The notes under the pieces are model-generated. The model did not search any database. It saw nothing but the letters and a program-made list of their open reading frames with translations, and was not told where the DNA came from. The position numbers and the translations under genes were made by a program. A DNA stretch of 64,000 nucleotides from CAZKBP01 sp964551015 (GTDB lineage Bacteria > Bacteroidota > Bacteroidia > Cytophagales > Microscillaceae), in assembly GCA_964551015.1 (NCBI GenBank), contig CAZKBP010000002.1:62001-126000 (forward strand), in the 5' to 3' direction. Below, piece after piece: positions 54,596 through 63,271 of the stretch. Numbering within the stretch: the first letter of the stretch is position 1; each line of letters starts with the position of its first letter.

Positions 54596-56809
54596 TTAAC
54601 GACTTTTAAAGATCAGATTTTGAAAATTACGATCTCCCAATAGTTGCTCATAGCTCCCCTGAGCGGCAATGGTACCTTCGTTTAATAGCATGATTTTATC
54701 ACAAGAAGAAAGCAAGACTGGGTCATCACTCACGCTGAGGATAATCAAGGTCCAGCCGTTGGATTTATCTTGTAAGAAAGAAAGAATTTTCAGCTTTTCC
54801 TGCTTGGGAATATGTTCTGAAAAATCATTCACAATCAGTAATTTAGGGCGAGAAGCCACCGAACGAGCCAAGAGCAACTTGGCCTCTACCCCTCCCGAAA
54901 GTTTTTTACCCGTAAAACCAATGTGGGTAGAAAGTCCATCGGGGAGGGAAGCGATGTAATCACTCAGTCCTACATTCTCAATGGCCCAAATCACATCTTT
55001 ATGACGGATATGGGTACGCCCCATCGTGATATTATCTAGGATGGTTCCGTCAAAGATTTCGTCGAAAGTCAGGTGTTTGTTAATCACATCTCTGACCGAA
55101 TCTAGCTGTAAGTCTCTTAGGGAAAGATGGTCTAAGGTGATGATCCCCTCGTAGTTGTCCATAGAACCCGTGATGGTTTTGACTAGGGTATGCTTTCCTG
55201 AATCATTAGGGCCAGCCAAACACACGCTTTCTCCGGGCTGTATCTCGAAATTAATATCTTTGAGTGTATAACCAGAATTTCCTTCATAACGGAAGTTAAG
55301 GTCTTTGGCTCTTACGTGTAATCCTTTGGTTTTTTGGTTAAAGTTGACACGTAGCCCATCATTACGCTCTATTTCTAGATCAGTAACGTGCCCTACTTTA
55401 TCTACACCTGTCAAGAGGTCGTAAATAGTATCCATGCTCACGATAAGTTTTTCTACCGACCCCACCACCAAGATAATGATAACCTCTGAGGCCACGAACT
55501 GCCCCAATGTGATCTGGTTATCCACTACCAGAATGGTTCCAATGATGAGCAGGCCACCCGTCACGAGCGTTTTGAACGCCACGACATTGACAAACTGCGT
55601 AATGAGTACACGGAAGTGTGAGCGTCGATAAAATAGATAGCTATTCACCAGTTCATCCATTTTTTGTAGTGGCAGATTGGTATTTCCCGCTTGCTTGAAA
55701 GCATAAAGAGTACGGGCCAATTCTTCCAACCAATAGACCATTTTGTATTTGTATTTGGATTCTACAATGCTAGTAGTGAGTCCTTTGGGTCCTGTCAGAT
55801 AGAAGATAATCGTTACGACTGTTACCAAAAAGATGCTAAACATCAAGAAGAAAGGATGGTAGAGCGATAACAGAATAAGACCGAATATGATCTGAAGAAT
55901 AGAGCCTGTAATATCAACGAAAAACTTTGGAAGGCCTTTCTGAATCGTGACGACATCAAAAAAGCGGTTCATCAATTCGGGAGGATACTTTTTTTGGAAG
56001 GCTCTGGATTTGATTTTGGTCACGCGGAAAGCCATTTCGTAGGCCGCTTTTGCAAATACTCGCTGTTGCAAAACCTCCACGAGCGATAATTGCATTACTT
56101 GTAAGGCACCTCCTACTAGTACCCCAATAATTACCAGAGCAATCAGCACCACAACCGAACTGAAGATCATCCCTCCTGAGATTAAGCTGATTGTAGCCTG
56201 AATTCCCAGCGGTAAAGAGAGGCTAATCAATCCTACTGCTACCGCGTAGATATAAATATAACCAATCTCGGTGCGTTCACTAGCCAGCAAGCGATACAAA
56301 CGACGCACGGGGGTCAGTTCACGCTTTTCGTCTTTACGATAGTAATCATTGACAATGTAACGCAGGGGGAAAGCAGTGATAAAGATAATCTCCCCGTGAA
56401 GGCTGGTATCAGGAATGGTTTCGTAGACCTTAAGGCGTTCAAACAATTCTGAGCCTTCCAAGGGAACAGATGTCTGATCATCAAAATTATAATAGTATGT
56501 ATTATCTCGCTTATCTTTATAGATGACCAGTGGGCTGATACTTTCGTCGCTGTTTTTGTGGAAAACCAGTAGGGGAAAGTTAGCCGTTGCCAATAAGTCG
56601 GTAATGTTCTTTTTAGAAATACCGTTTTTGAGGAGTGTCATGTTAATCTTCTGCCCCTTCTCAATGAGATCATCAATGAACCTACCCAGTTCCTCAGAAT
56701 TGTATTCTACGAAGTCATCATACTCTGCTTGAAGATCAAAGATGTTGTATTCTTGATCAGAAAGCTCGGCCAACTTAATGATGATTTGTTCAATTTGTCG
56801 GCTATTCAT
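54596..56809 (-). CDS. ABC exporter with a degenerate nucleotide-binding domain
   Basis: 737 residues: an N-terminal region of about 175 residues without TM (C39-like position but no Cys/His pair visible), five or six TM helices (about 185-450), then an ABC ATPase domain (500-737). It is built like HlyB/LapB-type exporters, but consensus catalytic residues are changed: Walker A reads GPNDSGKHT with His540 after the Lys539; the Q-loop position holds Thr581; LSGGQ reads LSGGV; the Walker B Asp662 is followed by Phe663 instead of Glu; and the H-loop has no His (LSVSDD). Only one such gene is present. It is cotranscribed with the HlyD and TolC-like genes. Either it hydrolyses ATP slowly or it needs a partner ATPase; both are inference. 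Confidence 0.88.
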   Translation of the reverse strand: MNSRQIEQIIIKLAELSDQEYNIFDLQAEYDDFVEYNSEELGRFIDDLIEKGQKINMTLLKNGISKKNITDLLATANFPLLVFHKNSDESISPLVIYKDKRDNTYYYNFDDQTSVPLEGSELFERLKVYETIPDTSLHGEIIFITAFPLRYIVNDYYRKDEKRELTPVRRLYRLLASERTEIGYIYIYAVAVGLISLSLPLGIQATISLISGGMIFSSVVVLIALVIIGVLVGGALQVMQLSLVEVLQQRVFAKAAYEMAFRVTKIKSRAFQKKYPPELMNRFFDVVTIQKGLPKFFVDITGSILQIIFGLILLSLYHPFFLMFSIFLVTVVTIIFYLTGPKGLTTSIVESKYKYKMVYWLEELARTLYAFKQAGNTNLPLQKMDELVNSYLFYRRSHFRVLITQFVNVVAFKTLVTGGLLIIGTILVVDNQITLGQFVASEVIIILVVGSVEKLIVSMDTIYDLLTGVDKVGHVTDLEIERNDGLRVNFNQKTKGLHVRAKDLNFRYEGNSGYTLKDINFEIQPGESVCLAGPNDSGKHTLVKTITGSMDNYEGIITLDHLSLRDLQLDSVRDVINKHLTFDEIFDGTILDNITMGRTHIRHKDVIWAIENVGLSDYIASLPDGLSTHIGFTGKKLSGGVEAKLLLARSVASRPKLLIVNDFSEHIPKQEKLKILSFLQDKSNGWTLIILSVSDDPVLLSSCDKIMLLNEGTIAAQGSYEQLLGDRNFQNLIFKSR

Positions 56810-56973
56810 AGTTGCTTTTTTCTACAATAGTATTACTATCAAAAAATAAATGACAAAGGTATAACAATAGACGGAAAGAAAAGTTTCCTAAAAAAATAGC
56901 ACAGGTACTTATAGTAAAACCATAAACCTGCGCTTAAGTTTAACAAAACAGCTAAAGAAGTAAGGTTTCAATC

Positions 56974-57441
56974 TTAATCATACAATAAGGGCTTCTTATC
57001 TGCATCATCTGGAGAGTTTAGCTCCACTAATTTGATATCGAAGACCAGATCCTTTCCTGCCAGAGGGTGGTTTGCATCTACAACTACACTCTCTAACTGT
57101 ACTTCCTTGACCGTCACTTGTATCGGGTATCCTTGGCTGGTTTGCGCATTCAACTGCATGCCCACTTTTAGGTCGATATGTTCGGGAATATTATTACGAT
57201 CCACGGGGAAAATCATTTCGTCTTTTATTTCACCATAAGCCTCTGGGCTAGCAATATCTACGGTTTTCTCTTCTCCTACGCCCATACCCAGAACCGCTTG
57301 CTCGAAACCTTTAATCATCTGTCCTTTACCTAGGTCAAACTCCAGGGGTTCTCTCTGCAAAGAAGAATCAAACACTTCTCCATTTGTCAGCTTTCCTGTG
57401 TAATGCACCTTTACTCTATCTCCATTTTTTGCTTTTACCAT
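56974..57441 (-). CDS. FKBP-type peptidyl-prolyl isomerase, SlyD-like
   Basis: 155 residues. The FKBP half (VHYTGKLTNGEVFDSSLQREPLEF, FEQAVLGMGVGEEKT) wraps an IF (insert-in-flap) domain (about 70-125: YGEIKDEMIFPVDRNNIPEH) with LAGKDLVFDIKLVEL closing the fold. There is no His-rich metal-binding tail. It assists folding of prolyl peptide bonds in the cytoplasm. It is transcribed alone. Confidence 0.93.
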   Translation of the reverse strand: MVKAKNGDRVKVHYTGKLTNGEVFDSSLQREPLEFDLGKGQMIKGFEQAVLGMGVGEEKTVDIASPEAYGEIKDEMIFPVDRNNIPEHIDLKVGMQLNAQTSQGYPIQVTVKEVQLESVVVDANHPLAGKDLVFDIKLVELNSPDDADKKPLLYD

Positions 57442-57841
57442 AATTGTATATTCTAATAATTTAGTTTTGAACTTTACAAGTATAAGATATAAAAGCTAAA
57501 ACTCCGAATATTTAACTACTTAATTACCAAGCATATGCTTACAAAACAAGACAAAAATAATCAGAAGATTTGACTGCAATAGATGTCGGATGATCCCTTG
57601 TAAATAGGAGCAGTCCCAAGGGGTTGCCCATTGGTAGGCACAATATTTTGGTGAATCGTCTTCATTTTAGATTTTAAGAAAATTAACGAACTCAAGCATA
57701 ACTTTCTGAGTATAATATTAGGAAAGATGTCGCAAGAAAGTTTATCCTCAAAATAAATATCTTGTGCTTAATGTTTCGATTTAGAAGGAACGTACCAGCT
57801 AATGAAATTATATTCTGTTGACTTTAAATATATTAGAAATC
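57442..57841. other. 400-base gap between divergent genes
   Basis: AT-rich; no gene, hairpin or clear -7 box recognised. It separates the FKBP gene (minus) from the first small exported protein gene (plus). Confidence 0.35.
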
Positions 57842-58318
57842 ATGCGAAAAAGCCCTGCATTTATTATTTTACTTGTTTTCCTATCTTTTACCTCTACTCT
57901 CTCCTTGTCCGCGCAAAATAGAACTCGAGACGCGATCACTGGCAAGTGGAAAGTATCTTTTGCCGACATGCTGGCACAGATGCCCCCTTCTTTGCTCCAA
58001 CTTATTCAAAATATGGATCAAATGCCCGCCCAAGAGCGCGTAATCTATGAAGAAAAGCTCAAGGATCTTCGCCAAATGGCTGAGCAGAATACTTACAATT
58101 TTAAATCTAATGGGGAGCTCGAGACCGTGAGTCTGGATCAAAATGACCAACTTCAGGAGCAATCTGGCAAATGGTCACTGAGTGATGATGGAAGTACCAT
58201 TTCTATGGAAACAGATGGTCATGAGCAAAGATTCTTTGTCAAAACCACTCCTGATGACAAGCTATTGCTCGGACACCGTAATCGCCGTGATGTGTTGGTA
58301 CTTGTTCCCGCTCAATAG
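57842..58318 (+). CDS. Small exported lipocalin-like protein 1
   Basis: 158 residues from ATG 57842 (MRKSPAFIILLVFL); the frame opens 24 bases earlier. The signal ends near SLSAQN. The mature part opens with ITGKWKVSF and includes YNFKSNGELETVS and GKWSLSDDGSTISM, the strand pattern of lipocalin-like (DUF4923/DUF5004-type) exported proteins. A Gln/Met-rich stretch (residues 45-90) follows the first strand. It lies 107 bases before a related gene. Confidence 0.75.
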   Translation: MRKSPAFIILLVFLSFTSTLSLSAQNRTRDAITGKWKVSFADMLAQMPPSLLQLIQNMDQMPAQERVIYEEKLKDLRQMAEQNTYNFKSNGELETVSLDQNDQLQEQSGKWSLSDDGSTISMETDGHEQRFFVKTTPDDKLLLGHRNRRDVLVLVPAQ

Positions 58319-58340
58319 CATTTCCATTTCTAGCGAGTTA

Positions 58341-58385
58341 GTAAAGGTAGATTTGTATGGTTTATAATAATAAATCTATCTTTAC
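58341..58385. repeat. 14-bp hairpin between the two lipocalin-like genes
   Basis: GTAAAGGTAGATTT pairs with AAATCTATCTTTAC (one G-U) around a 17-base AT-rich loop. No T-tract, so an attenuator or mRNA end-protecting element is as likely as a terminator. Confidence 0.5.
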
Positions 58386-58425
58386 TTCGTAAGAATACTA
58401 CAACCCAAGAAGCCTAGAACTAAAA

Positions 58426-58839
58426 ATGATGAAAAATTTTCTCCTCTTTCTCGCCTTTGCCATTTCTATTGCTTGGACTAACCCTATCAAAGACAAAACA
58501 GACCTCCTCGCTCGCCAATGGCTGATGGTCGCCATGGAAGTAGAAGGCCGTACAATTTCCGAGGAGATGATGGCACAACAACGCCGCAAGGGTATGGCCA
58601 CCATCCTACGCTTTACTGAAAACGGCAGTTTTTATATTTATATCCACTCGCCCAAGGGCAAGGCTACCAAGCGTAACCGCTGGAAATTTAACGAAGATCA
58701 AACCAAAATCTACGTGCAACCAGAAGAAGAAGGCCCGGCCATGACCTTTACTATTGAAAAACTTAGCTCGAAAAAAATGACCCTTTCTATCGAGGACGGT
58801 GGTCAAAAACAGATTTTTTCCTACAAGGCTGTGAAATAG
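58426..58839 (+). CDS. Small exported lipocalin-like protein 2
   Basis: 137 residues with a signal peptide (MMKNFLLFLAFAISIAWT) and the same strand order as its neighbour (ARQWLMVAMEVEG, ILRFTENGSFYIYIHS, RWKFNEDQTKIYV). Probably a distant paralogue. Two ATG codons are adjacent; either may be used. Function unknown, expected periplasmic or outer-membrane location. Confidence 0.75.
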   Translation: MMKNFLLFLAFAISIAWTNPIKDKTDLLARQWLMVAMEVEGRTISEEMMAQQRRKGMATILRFTENGSFYIYIHSPKGKATKRNRWKFNEDQTKIYVQPEEEGPAMTFTIEKLSSKKMTLSIEDGGQKQIFSYKAVK

Positions 58840-58859
58840 TAGCTTGTAATTGGCAACTA

Positions 58860-59522
58860 CTAACCATCCAGAGCCAGATTCATGTAATCAATAAAAGGCT
58901 TAAGCTGCTGGAAGCCCTCCACTATTTTTTCTTTAAAACCCGCTGCCGCCACTTCTTCATCCCTGAAGCTGTGAAATACCACGTAGCTTTTCAGGCGAAG
59001 TAGCTCAATATTAGGATGATCGGTGGTGTAGCCTTTGGGAGCCGTTTTGAGCTTTTCGCCTTGGAGTTCGCCGTAATAAGCTTTGAATTTTTCATCTTTG
59101 AGGATATTGATGAGCTCTCCGGCATTGTAATCAATCTCTTGGCGCACCTTGGCGAGTAGCTCATTGGGTGGCTTGTAGATTCCTCCTCCTAAGAAAGATT
59201 CGTGGTGAGGTTGAAGATGCAGGTAGTAAGTCGCATACTTAGATTTTTTACCCTCCTTTTGCAGGGCTGCTCCCATGTTGGTTTTGTAGAGTGTTTTATC
59301 CTTACTAAAACGAATATCTCGATTAATTCTAAAAGTACATTGTTTGACCTCTAGTGTAGCGATATCAGGGTCAAAGCGACCTACTTCTCGGATCAGGTAT
59401 TGGATCAGATTTTCCAAGATACTTTTGGCTTCGTGATATTGGTCGCGATGCTCATCCATCCAAGCCTTGTGGTTGTTGGCTTGGAGTCCTTTGAGGAACT
59501 CTAAAATTTTTTCGATTTGCAC
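58860..59522 (-). CDS. DUF2461 (TIGR02453) family protein
   Basis: 220 residues from GTG 59522 (VQIEKILEFLKGLQANNH); an alternative GTG at 59582 adds 20 residues, mostly polar. I chose the shorter form because the family domain begins at this point (LQFLK-LKxNN-xxW). Core motifs RINRDIRFSKDKTLYKTNMGA and PHHESFLGGGIY are typical. The function of DUF2461 is not established. A TATATTTG -7 candidate on the minus strand lies at 59679-59686. Confidence 0.85.
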   Translation of the reverse strand: MQIEKILEFLKGLQANNHKAWMDEHRDQYHEAKSILENLIQYLIREVGRFDPDIATLEVKQCTFRINRDIRFSKDKTLYKTNMGAALQKEGKKSKYATYYLHLQPHHESFLGGGIYKPPNELLAKVRQEIDYNAGELINILKDEKFKAYYGELQGEKLKTAPKGYTTDHPNIELLRLKSYVVFHSFRDEEVAAAGFKEKIVEGFQQLKPFIDYMNLALDG

Positions 59523-59935
59523 GTTTTTTAAATTTTTTTTCGAGATTTTTTTCTGTTCAAAACTTTGCTCAAAACAAGTCACTTTTGGTAGAAAGTGTTT
59601 GCAAGCTCAGGTCCAGCGAGTAAAACTTTCCATAAAGGTCTATTGGTATTTTTTTTAGATCGCTACGCAACTTTTTCCCAAATATAATCCAAAAATAGGG
59701 ATTACATTCACATCAAATTGTAATAAAGTAACACAAAATAGCACTCGAGGGCAAAATTTTTCCTTTTAGCCCCGTGAGTTATTCCGTTAGGAAAGTATCT
59801 CTGATTCTTTCTCCATCAAAGAATCTGTTTATGTTTTAAATATAAACTCTAAACAAAAGAGAGAAACTCGTGGTTGCTATCAAGACAACGCAATAATATT
59901 TTTTTCCCATAGTTTAAACACAAATTTTTTGTCTT
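59523..59935. other. 413-base gap holding the rhodopsin promoter region
   Basis: No gene. An 8-bp perfect inverted repeat (GATTCTTT / AAAGAATC, 59803-59825, 7-base loop) lies 110 bases before the rhodopsin start and is a candidate regulator site or leader hairpin. A minus-strand -7 box (59679-59686) faces the DUF2461 gene. No exact plus-strand -7 box was found. Confidence 0.45.
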
Positions 59936-60706
59936 ATGGAATCATACAATTTAACATCAGTTCTGCTAGTAGCGGAGCTTGAAGCTCAGGATTACGTAGG
60001 CTTTACTTTCTTCATCGGTTTTATGGCGATGATGGCAGCCTCTGTGTTCTTTTTCTTTGAAAGCACCAGAATGGTTGGTAAGTGGAAGACTTCCCTACTG
60101 GTTTCTGGCTTGATTACTTTCATTGCAGCTGCTCACTATTGGTACATGCGTGATTACTGGGTAGCGAACGGTGAGTCTCCTACGCAGTTCCGTTACATCG
60201 ACTGGATTTTGACTGTACCTTTGATGTGCGTAGAGTTTTATCTGATCCTAAAAGGATTTGGTGCTAAGATCGGCCTCCTTTGGAAGATGATCTTCTACTC
60301 TACTTTCATGCTTGTAACTGGTTACTTGGGAGAGTCTATCTTCCGTGAGCAAAGTGCCTTGTGGGGAGCTATTTCTACCTTAGGTTACATTGGTATCGTG
60401 TATGAGGTATGGTTTGGCTCGGCTAAGCAGTTAGCAAAAGGCTCTAACGATCCTGCTTTACAGGAGGCTTTTACCATTCTAGGTTGGTTCGTATTAGTTG
60501 GTTGGGCAATTTACCCGATCGGTTACATGGCGATTGAAACCGATGGTTTGTTAAGAAATGTCATTGCTGTTGAGAACATGGATTTGATCTACAACATCGG
60601 TGATGCTGTTAACAAAATCGGATTTGGCTTGACTATTTATAGCCTAGCCGTGAAAGTGGGAGCAACAGAGAGTGCCAGAGCTACTGGGCAAAAAGTTTCT
60701 GCCTAA
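59936..60706 (+). CDS. Proteorhodopsin, light-driven proton pump
   Basis: 256 residues, seven TM helices. The functional triad is Asp89 (acceptor), Thr93 and Glu100 (donor) in RYIDWILTVPLMCVEF, the DTE motif of outward proton pumps; His67 matches the proton-acceptor-linked His75 of green proteorhodopsin. Asp223 is the second counterion and Lys227 (DAVNKIGF) binds retinal as a Schiff base. Met97 occupies the spectral tuning site (L105/Q105 in other proteins), as in green-absorbing flavobacterial pumps. The gene is followed by crtY and blh, which make the retinal. A hairpin with no T-tract after the stop suggests partial termination. Confidence 0.96.
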   Translation: MESYNLTSVLLVAELEAQDYVGFTFFIGFMAMMAASVFFFFESTRMVGKWKTSLLVSGLITFIAAAHYWYMRDYWVANGESPTQFRYIDWILTVPLMCVEFYLILKGFGAKIGLLWKMIFYSTFMLVTGYLGESIFREQSALWGAISTLGYIGIVYEVWFGSAKQLAKGSNDPALQEAFTILGWFVLVGWAIYPIGYMAIETDGLLRNVIAVENMDLIYNIGDAVNKIGFGLTIYSLAVKVGATESARATGQKVSA

Positions 60707-60723
60707 GAAAGACATAGCTGGTG

Positions 60724-60749
60724 AGAGCTTAATCTTTGGATTAAGCTCT
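60724..60749 (+). terminator. Hairpin between rhodopsin and crtY genes
   Basis: AGAGCTTAATC / GATTAAGCTCT form a perfect 11-bp stem with a 4-base loop 17 bases after the rhodopsin stop. Only CTTCC follows, so termination would be partial; this may lower crtY-blh expression relative to the rhodopsin. Confidence 0.5.
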
Positions 60750-60810
60750 TCCACTTATACGATTCTTATCTTCATTACTTTTTAATTTTTTGTCTTCTCC
60801 CTCTTCTTCT

Positions 60811-62025
60811 ATGTCAAGATACGACTATATCATCACCGGAGCAGGTGGAGCGGGCTTAAGCTTAGCTTATCACTTTTGCCAAAGCTCTCTTCGCCACAAA
60901 AAGATTCTCTTACTGGACAAGTCCGACAAAACCCAGAATGATCGGACGTGGTGCTATTGGTCGTCTCATCCTTTTCCATATCGTTCTGCTCAGCAAGCTC
61001 GTTGGCAGCAACTATCCTTCCGCACCGAGCAAGGTGAGAAGACACAATCTATCCAACCTTTACAATACTACTGTCTTCGTGGCCTTGATTTCTATCAGGA
61101 AGTTAAAGATATGCTTTCGTCCTTCCCCAATATCGAGTGGAAACAAGAGGCAGTTCGCAAAATTCATTCTTCATCACAAGGGGCAGCGGTATTGAGTGAG
61201 CGAAGTCATTATCAAGCGAAATACGTTTTTAACAGCATTCCGCATTTTAATTTCAAGTCTGATTCTCAACATCTTAGCACACGTCAGCATTTTTGGGGTT
61301 GGTTTATTGAGACTGATTCACCTGTGTTTGACCAGAGTCAGGTTACTTTGATGGATTTTAGCATCCATCAGTCAAAAGACGCTCGTTTTTTTTATATACT
61401 TCCTTTCAGCTCGAAAAAAGCACTGGTAGAATTCACGGTTTTCTCCGACCATTGCTTGAAGAAGGAAACCTATCGCCAGCACATCACCACATATCTTGAA
61501 GAAAAATACTCTTTAAAGCCAGGCTCCTATCGTATCAGCGAAGAAGAAAGAGGCTCTATACCCATGACGGATTATAAGTTCCAGCGTCGGGAAGGAAATC
61601 ACATCTTGCATATCGGCACGGCAGGCGGTATGACCAAAGCTACCACCGGTTATACTTTCAAGAATATACAAATAGATTCACAGCGAATTATTCAAAGTTT
61701 AGAGAAGTCAGGACATCCTTTTTACCAAATCGCAAAGCCTAGACGCTTTAGATTTTATGACCGTCTGCTACTTCACATCATTCAATACCAGCCAGAGTGG
61801 GTCAAGCCGATTTTTGCTCGTCTTTTTTTTAGTAATGATTTTCATCAAATCCTCAAGTTCTTAGACGAGAGAAGCAATTGGTGGGAAGAAGCACGTATTT
61901 TTAGCCGTTTGCCTTGGTATCCGTTTTTAAAAGCACTTTATGAGCAAACTATATATGAAAAAATCACCGGAAATTTCTTCCCTGTGGCGTCTTCCCGAGC
62001 GGTGGGTAGTTCTGGTCACGTTTAG
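60811..62025 (+). CDS. crtY: Lycopene beta-cyclase
   Basis: 404 residues from ATG 60811 (MSRYDYIITGAGGAGLSLA); the open frame extends to TTG 60790. It cyclises lycopene to beta-carotene, the substrate of the next gene. The FAD motif is G10-A-G12-G13-A-G15; the cyclase motif RTWCYW follows, and near residue 270 GGMTKATTGYTFKN, which matches the family GG.xKxSTGY segment. It is the middle gene of the retinal cassette and overlaps blh by 86 bases. Confidence 0.93.
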   Translation: MSRYDYIITGAGGAGLSLAYHFCQSSLRHKKILLLDKSDKTQNDRTWCYWSSHPFPYRSAQQARWQQLSFRTEQGEKTQSIQPLQYYCLRGLDFYQEVKDMLSSFPNIEWKQEAVRKIHSSSQGAAVLSERSHYQAKYVFNSIPHFNFKSDSQHLSTRQHFWGWFIETDSPVFDQSQVTLMDFSIHQSKDARFFYILPFSSKKALVEFTVFSDHCLKKETYRQHITTYLEEKYSLKPGSYRISEEERGSIPMTDYKFQRREGNHILHIGTAGGMTKATTGYTFKNIQIDSQRIIQSLEKSGHPFYQIAKPRRFRFYDRLLLHIIQYQPEWVKPIFARLFFSNDFHQILKFLDERSNWWEEARIFSRLPWYPFLKALYEQTIYEKITGNFFPVASSRAVGSSGHV

Positions 62026-62896
62026 CTTCATTTTGGCTAGTCTGTTGGGGGTAAATTTCAGTCCCACTTTTCAAGTTTCTTTCTTTGTCGTGTTAATGCT
62101 AAGCACGGGCATACCTCACGGAGCCTTGGATCATTTGGCCTTTTTTTACACGCACACGCCTCGCGTCAAACAGATTTATAACTATCGTTTTTTTGCTTTT
62201 TATCTATCCATCATTGCCATTTACGGGCTTTTTTGGTTTTTATGGACAGAACTCAGCATGCTTATTTTTCTTGCCATTTCTTGCTATCATTTTGGACAAT
62301 CTCAGCTATATTATCTGCAATATTCAGAAAGCAATATTTTCAAGATGGTTTTATATCTTATTTGGGGGGCTTTGATTTTAGCGGGCATTACCCTTTTTCA
62401 CCCACAAGAAACCGTTCATATTCTCGGTGAGGTGATTGATTCGGAAGCTTGGGTTCAGCTTTTACATACTTCTCTCTTGCATTGGCTGGGGCTGGGCGGC
62501 TTGATCTGGATATGCCTGATGGGCATGGCACTTTATCAACGGAAGCTTTCTTTAAAAAATTTTGTCAAGGAAATACTTTGGCTGAGCTTGTTGCTTGTAC
62601 TTTTTTATGTAACGCCTCTTTTGGTTTCTTTTGCTATCTATTTTGCGCTCTGGCATTCAGTACAAGCAATTTGTAAAGAAATGCAGGCCTTTCGGGAGCA
62701 AGGACTTCGCTTAGATTGGCTGGCTTTTTACAAAGCGGCTCTCCCCTTTTCGGTGATTAGTTTTATTGGTATTGGCTTATTAATCGCAGTTTCTTATTAC
62801 TTGAATACGATGATTTCACCTTATCTACTTTTTTTCATCGCGATTTCAGTATTGACTATGCCTCATATGGTCGTGATGCACAAGGTCTACGAATGA
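61940..62896 (+). CDS. blh: Beta-carotene 15,15'-dioxygenase (Brp/Blh family)
   Basis: 318 residues, multi-TM membrane enzyme that cleaves beta-carotene to two retinals, completing the chromophore for the rhodopsin. Expected iron ligands are His in GIPHGALDHL, SCYHFGQSQ, LWHSVQAI and MPHMVVMHKV. The ATG at 61940 lies inside crtY, with an 86-base overlap that suggests translational coupling; a later TTG start is possible but would lose the first hydrophobic segment. The gene ends the cassette. Confidence 0.93.
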   Translation: MSKLYMKKSPEISSLWRLPERWVVLVTFSFILASLLGVNFSPTFQVSFFVVLMLSTGIPHGALDHLAFFYTHTPRVKQIYNYRFFAFYLSIIAIYGLFWFLWTELSMLIFLAISCYHFGQSQLYYLQYSESNIFKMVLYLIWGALILAGITLFHPQETVHILGEVIDSEAWVQLLHTSLLHWLGLGGLIWICLMGMALYQRKLSLKNFVKEILWLSLLLVLFYVTPLLVSFAIYFALWHSVQAICKEMQAFREQGLRLDWLAFYKAALPFSVISFIGIGLLIAVSYYLNTMISPYLLFFIAISVLTMPHMVVMHKVYE

Positions 62897-62999
62897 AGCA
62901 TTAGCGATCAGTCTTCAGTTATTAGCGGTCAGCTTATCTGCTTCTACCAGCATTTACCCAAAAAATATTTATACAAATATTTAAAAATGACTTTAATTT

Positions 63000-63242
63000 A
63001 TGAATAATCCTAGCAAACAATTCTGTGAGGCTTATGGAATTCAGGATTCCTCTCAACTGGAAAAGCTTTATGAAGTAAAAGAGTTAATGGCTTTTTTACC
63101 AGCCAATCCAAGTCCCAGCGAACAAGAAGCACTACGCGAACTCATCGGTGTAACCAGTGTATCGGGATACTTGGATTATGTCAAATCAAATAATACTTTT
63201 GAGCTGATTATGCAATGGCGAGAAAAAACGGGTAATCTCTGA
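63000..63242 (+). CDS. 80-residue protein of unknown function
   Basis: A short ORF (MNNPSKQFCEAYGIQD...) with helical character, two acidic clusters, one Cys and the end WREKTGNL. I do not recognise a family. It lies between blh and pheS on the same strand, 104 bases after the former and 29 bases before the latter. The ATG, codon pattern and clean stop support a gene, but function is unknown. Confidence 0.6.
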   Translation: MNNPSKQFCEAYGIQDSSQLEKLYEVKELMAFLPANPSPSEQEALRELIGVTSVSGYLDYVKSNNTFELIMQWREKTGNL

Positions 63243-63259
63243 ATTTGCCCAAGGATATT

Positions 63260-63267
63260 TATATTTG
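63260..63267 (+). promoter_or_regulatory. Candidate -7 element (TATATTTG) of pheS
   Basis: TATATTTGCA lies five bases before the pheS ATG and would give an almost leaderless mRNA. No suitable TTG lies at the -33 distance. Confidence 0.35.
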
Positions 63268-63271
63268 CATT

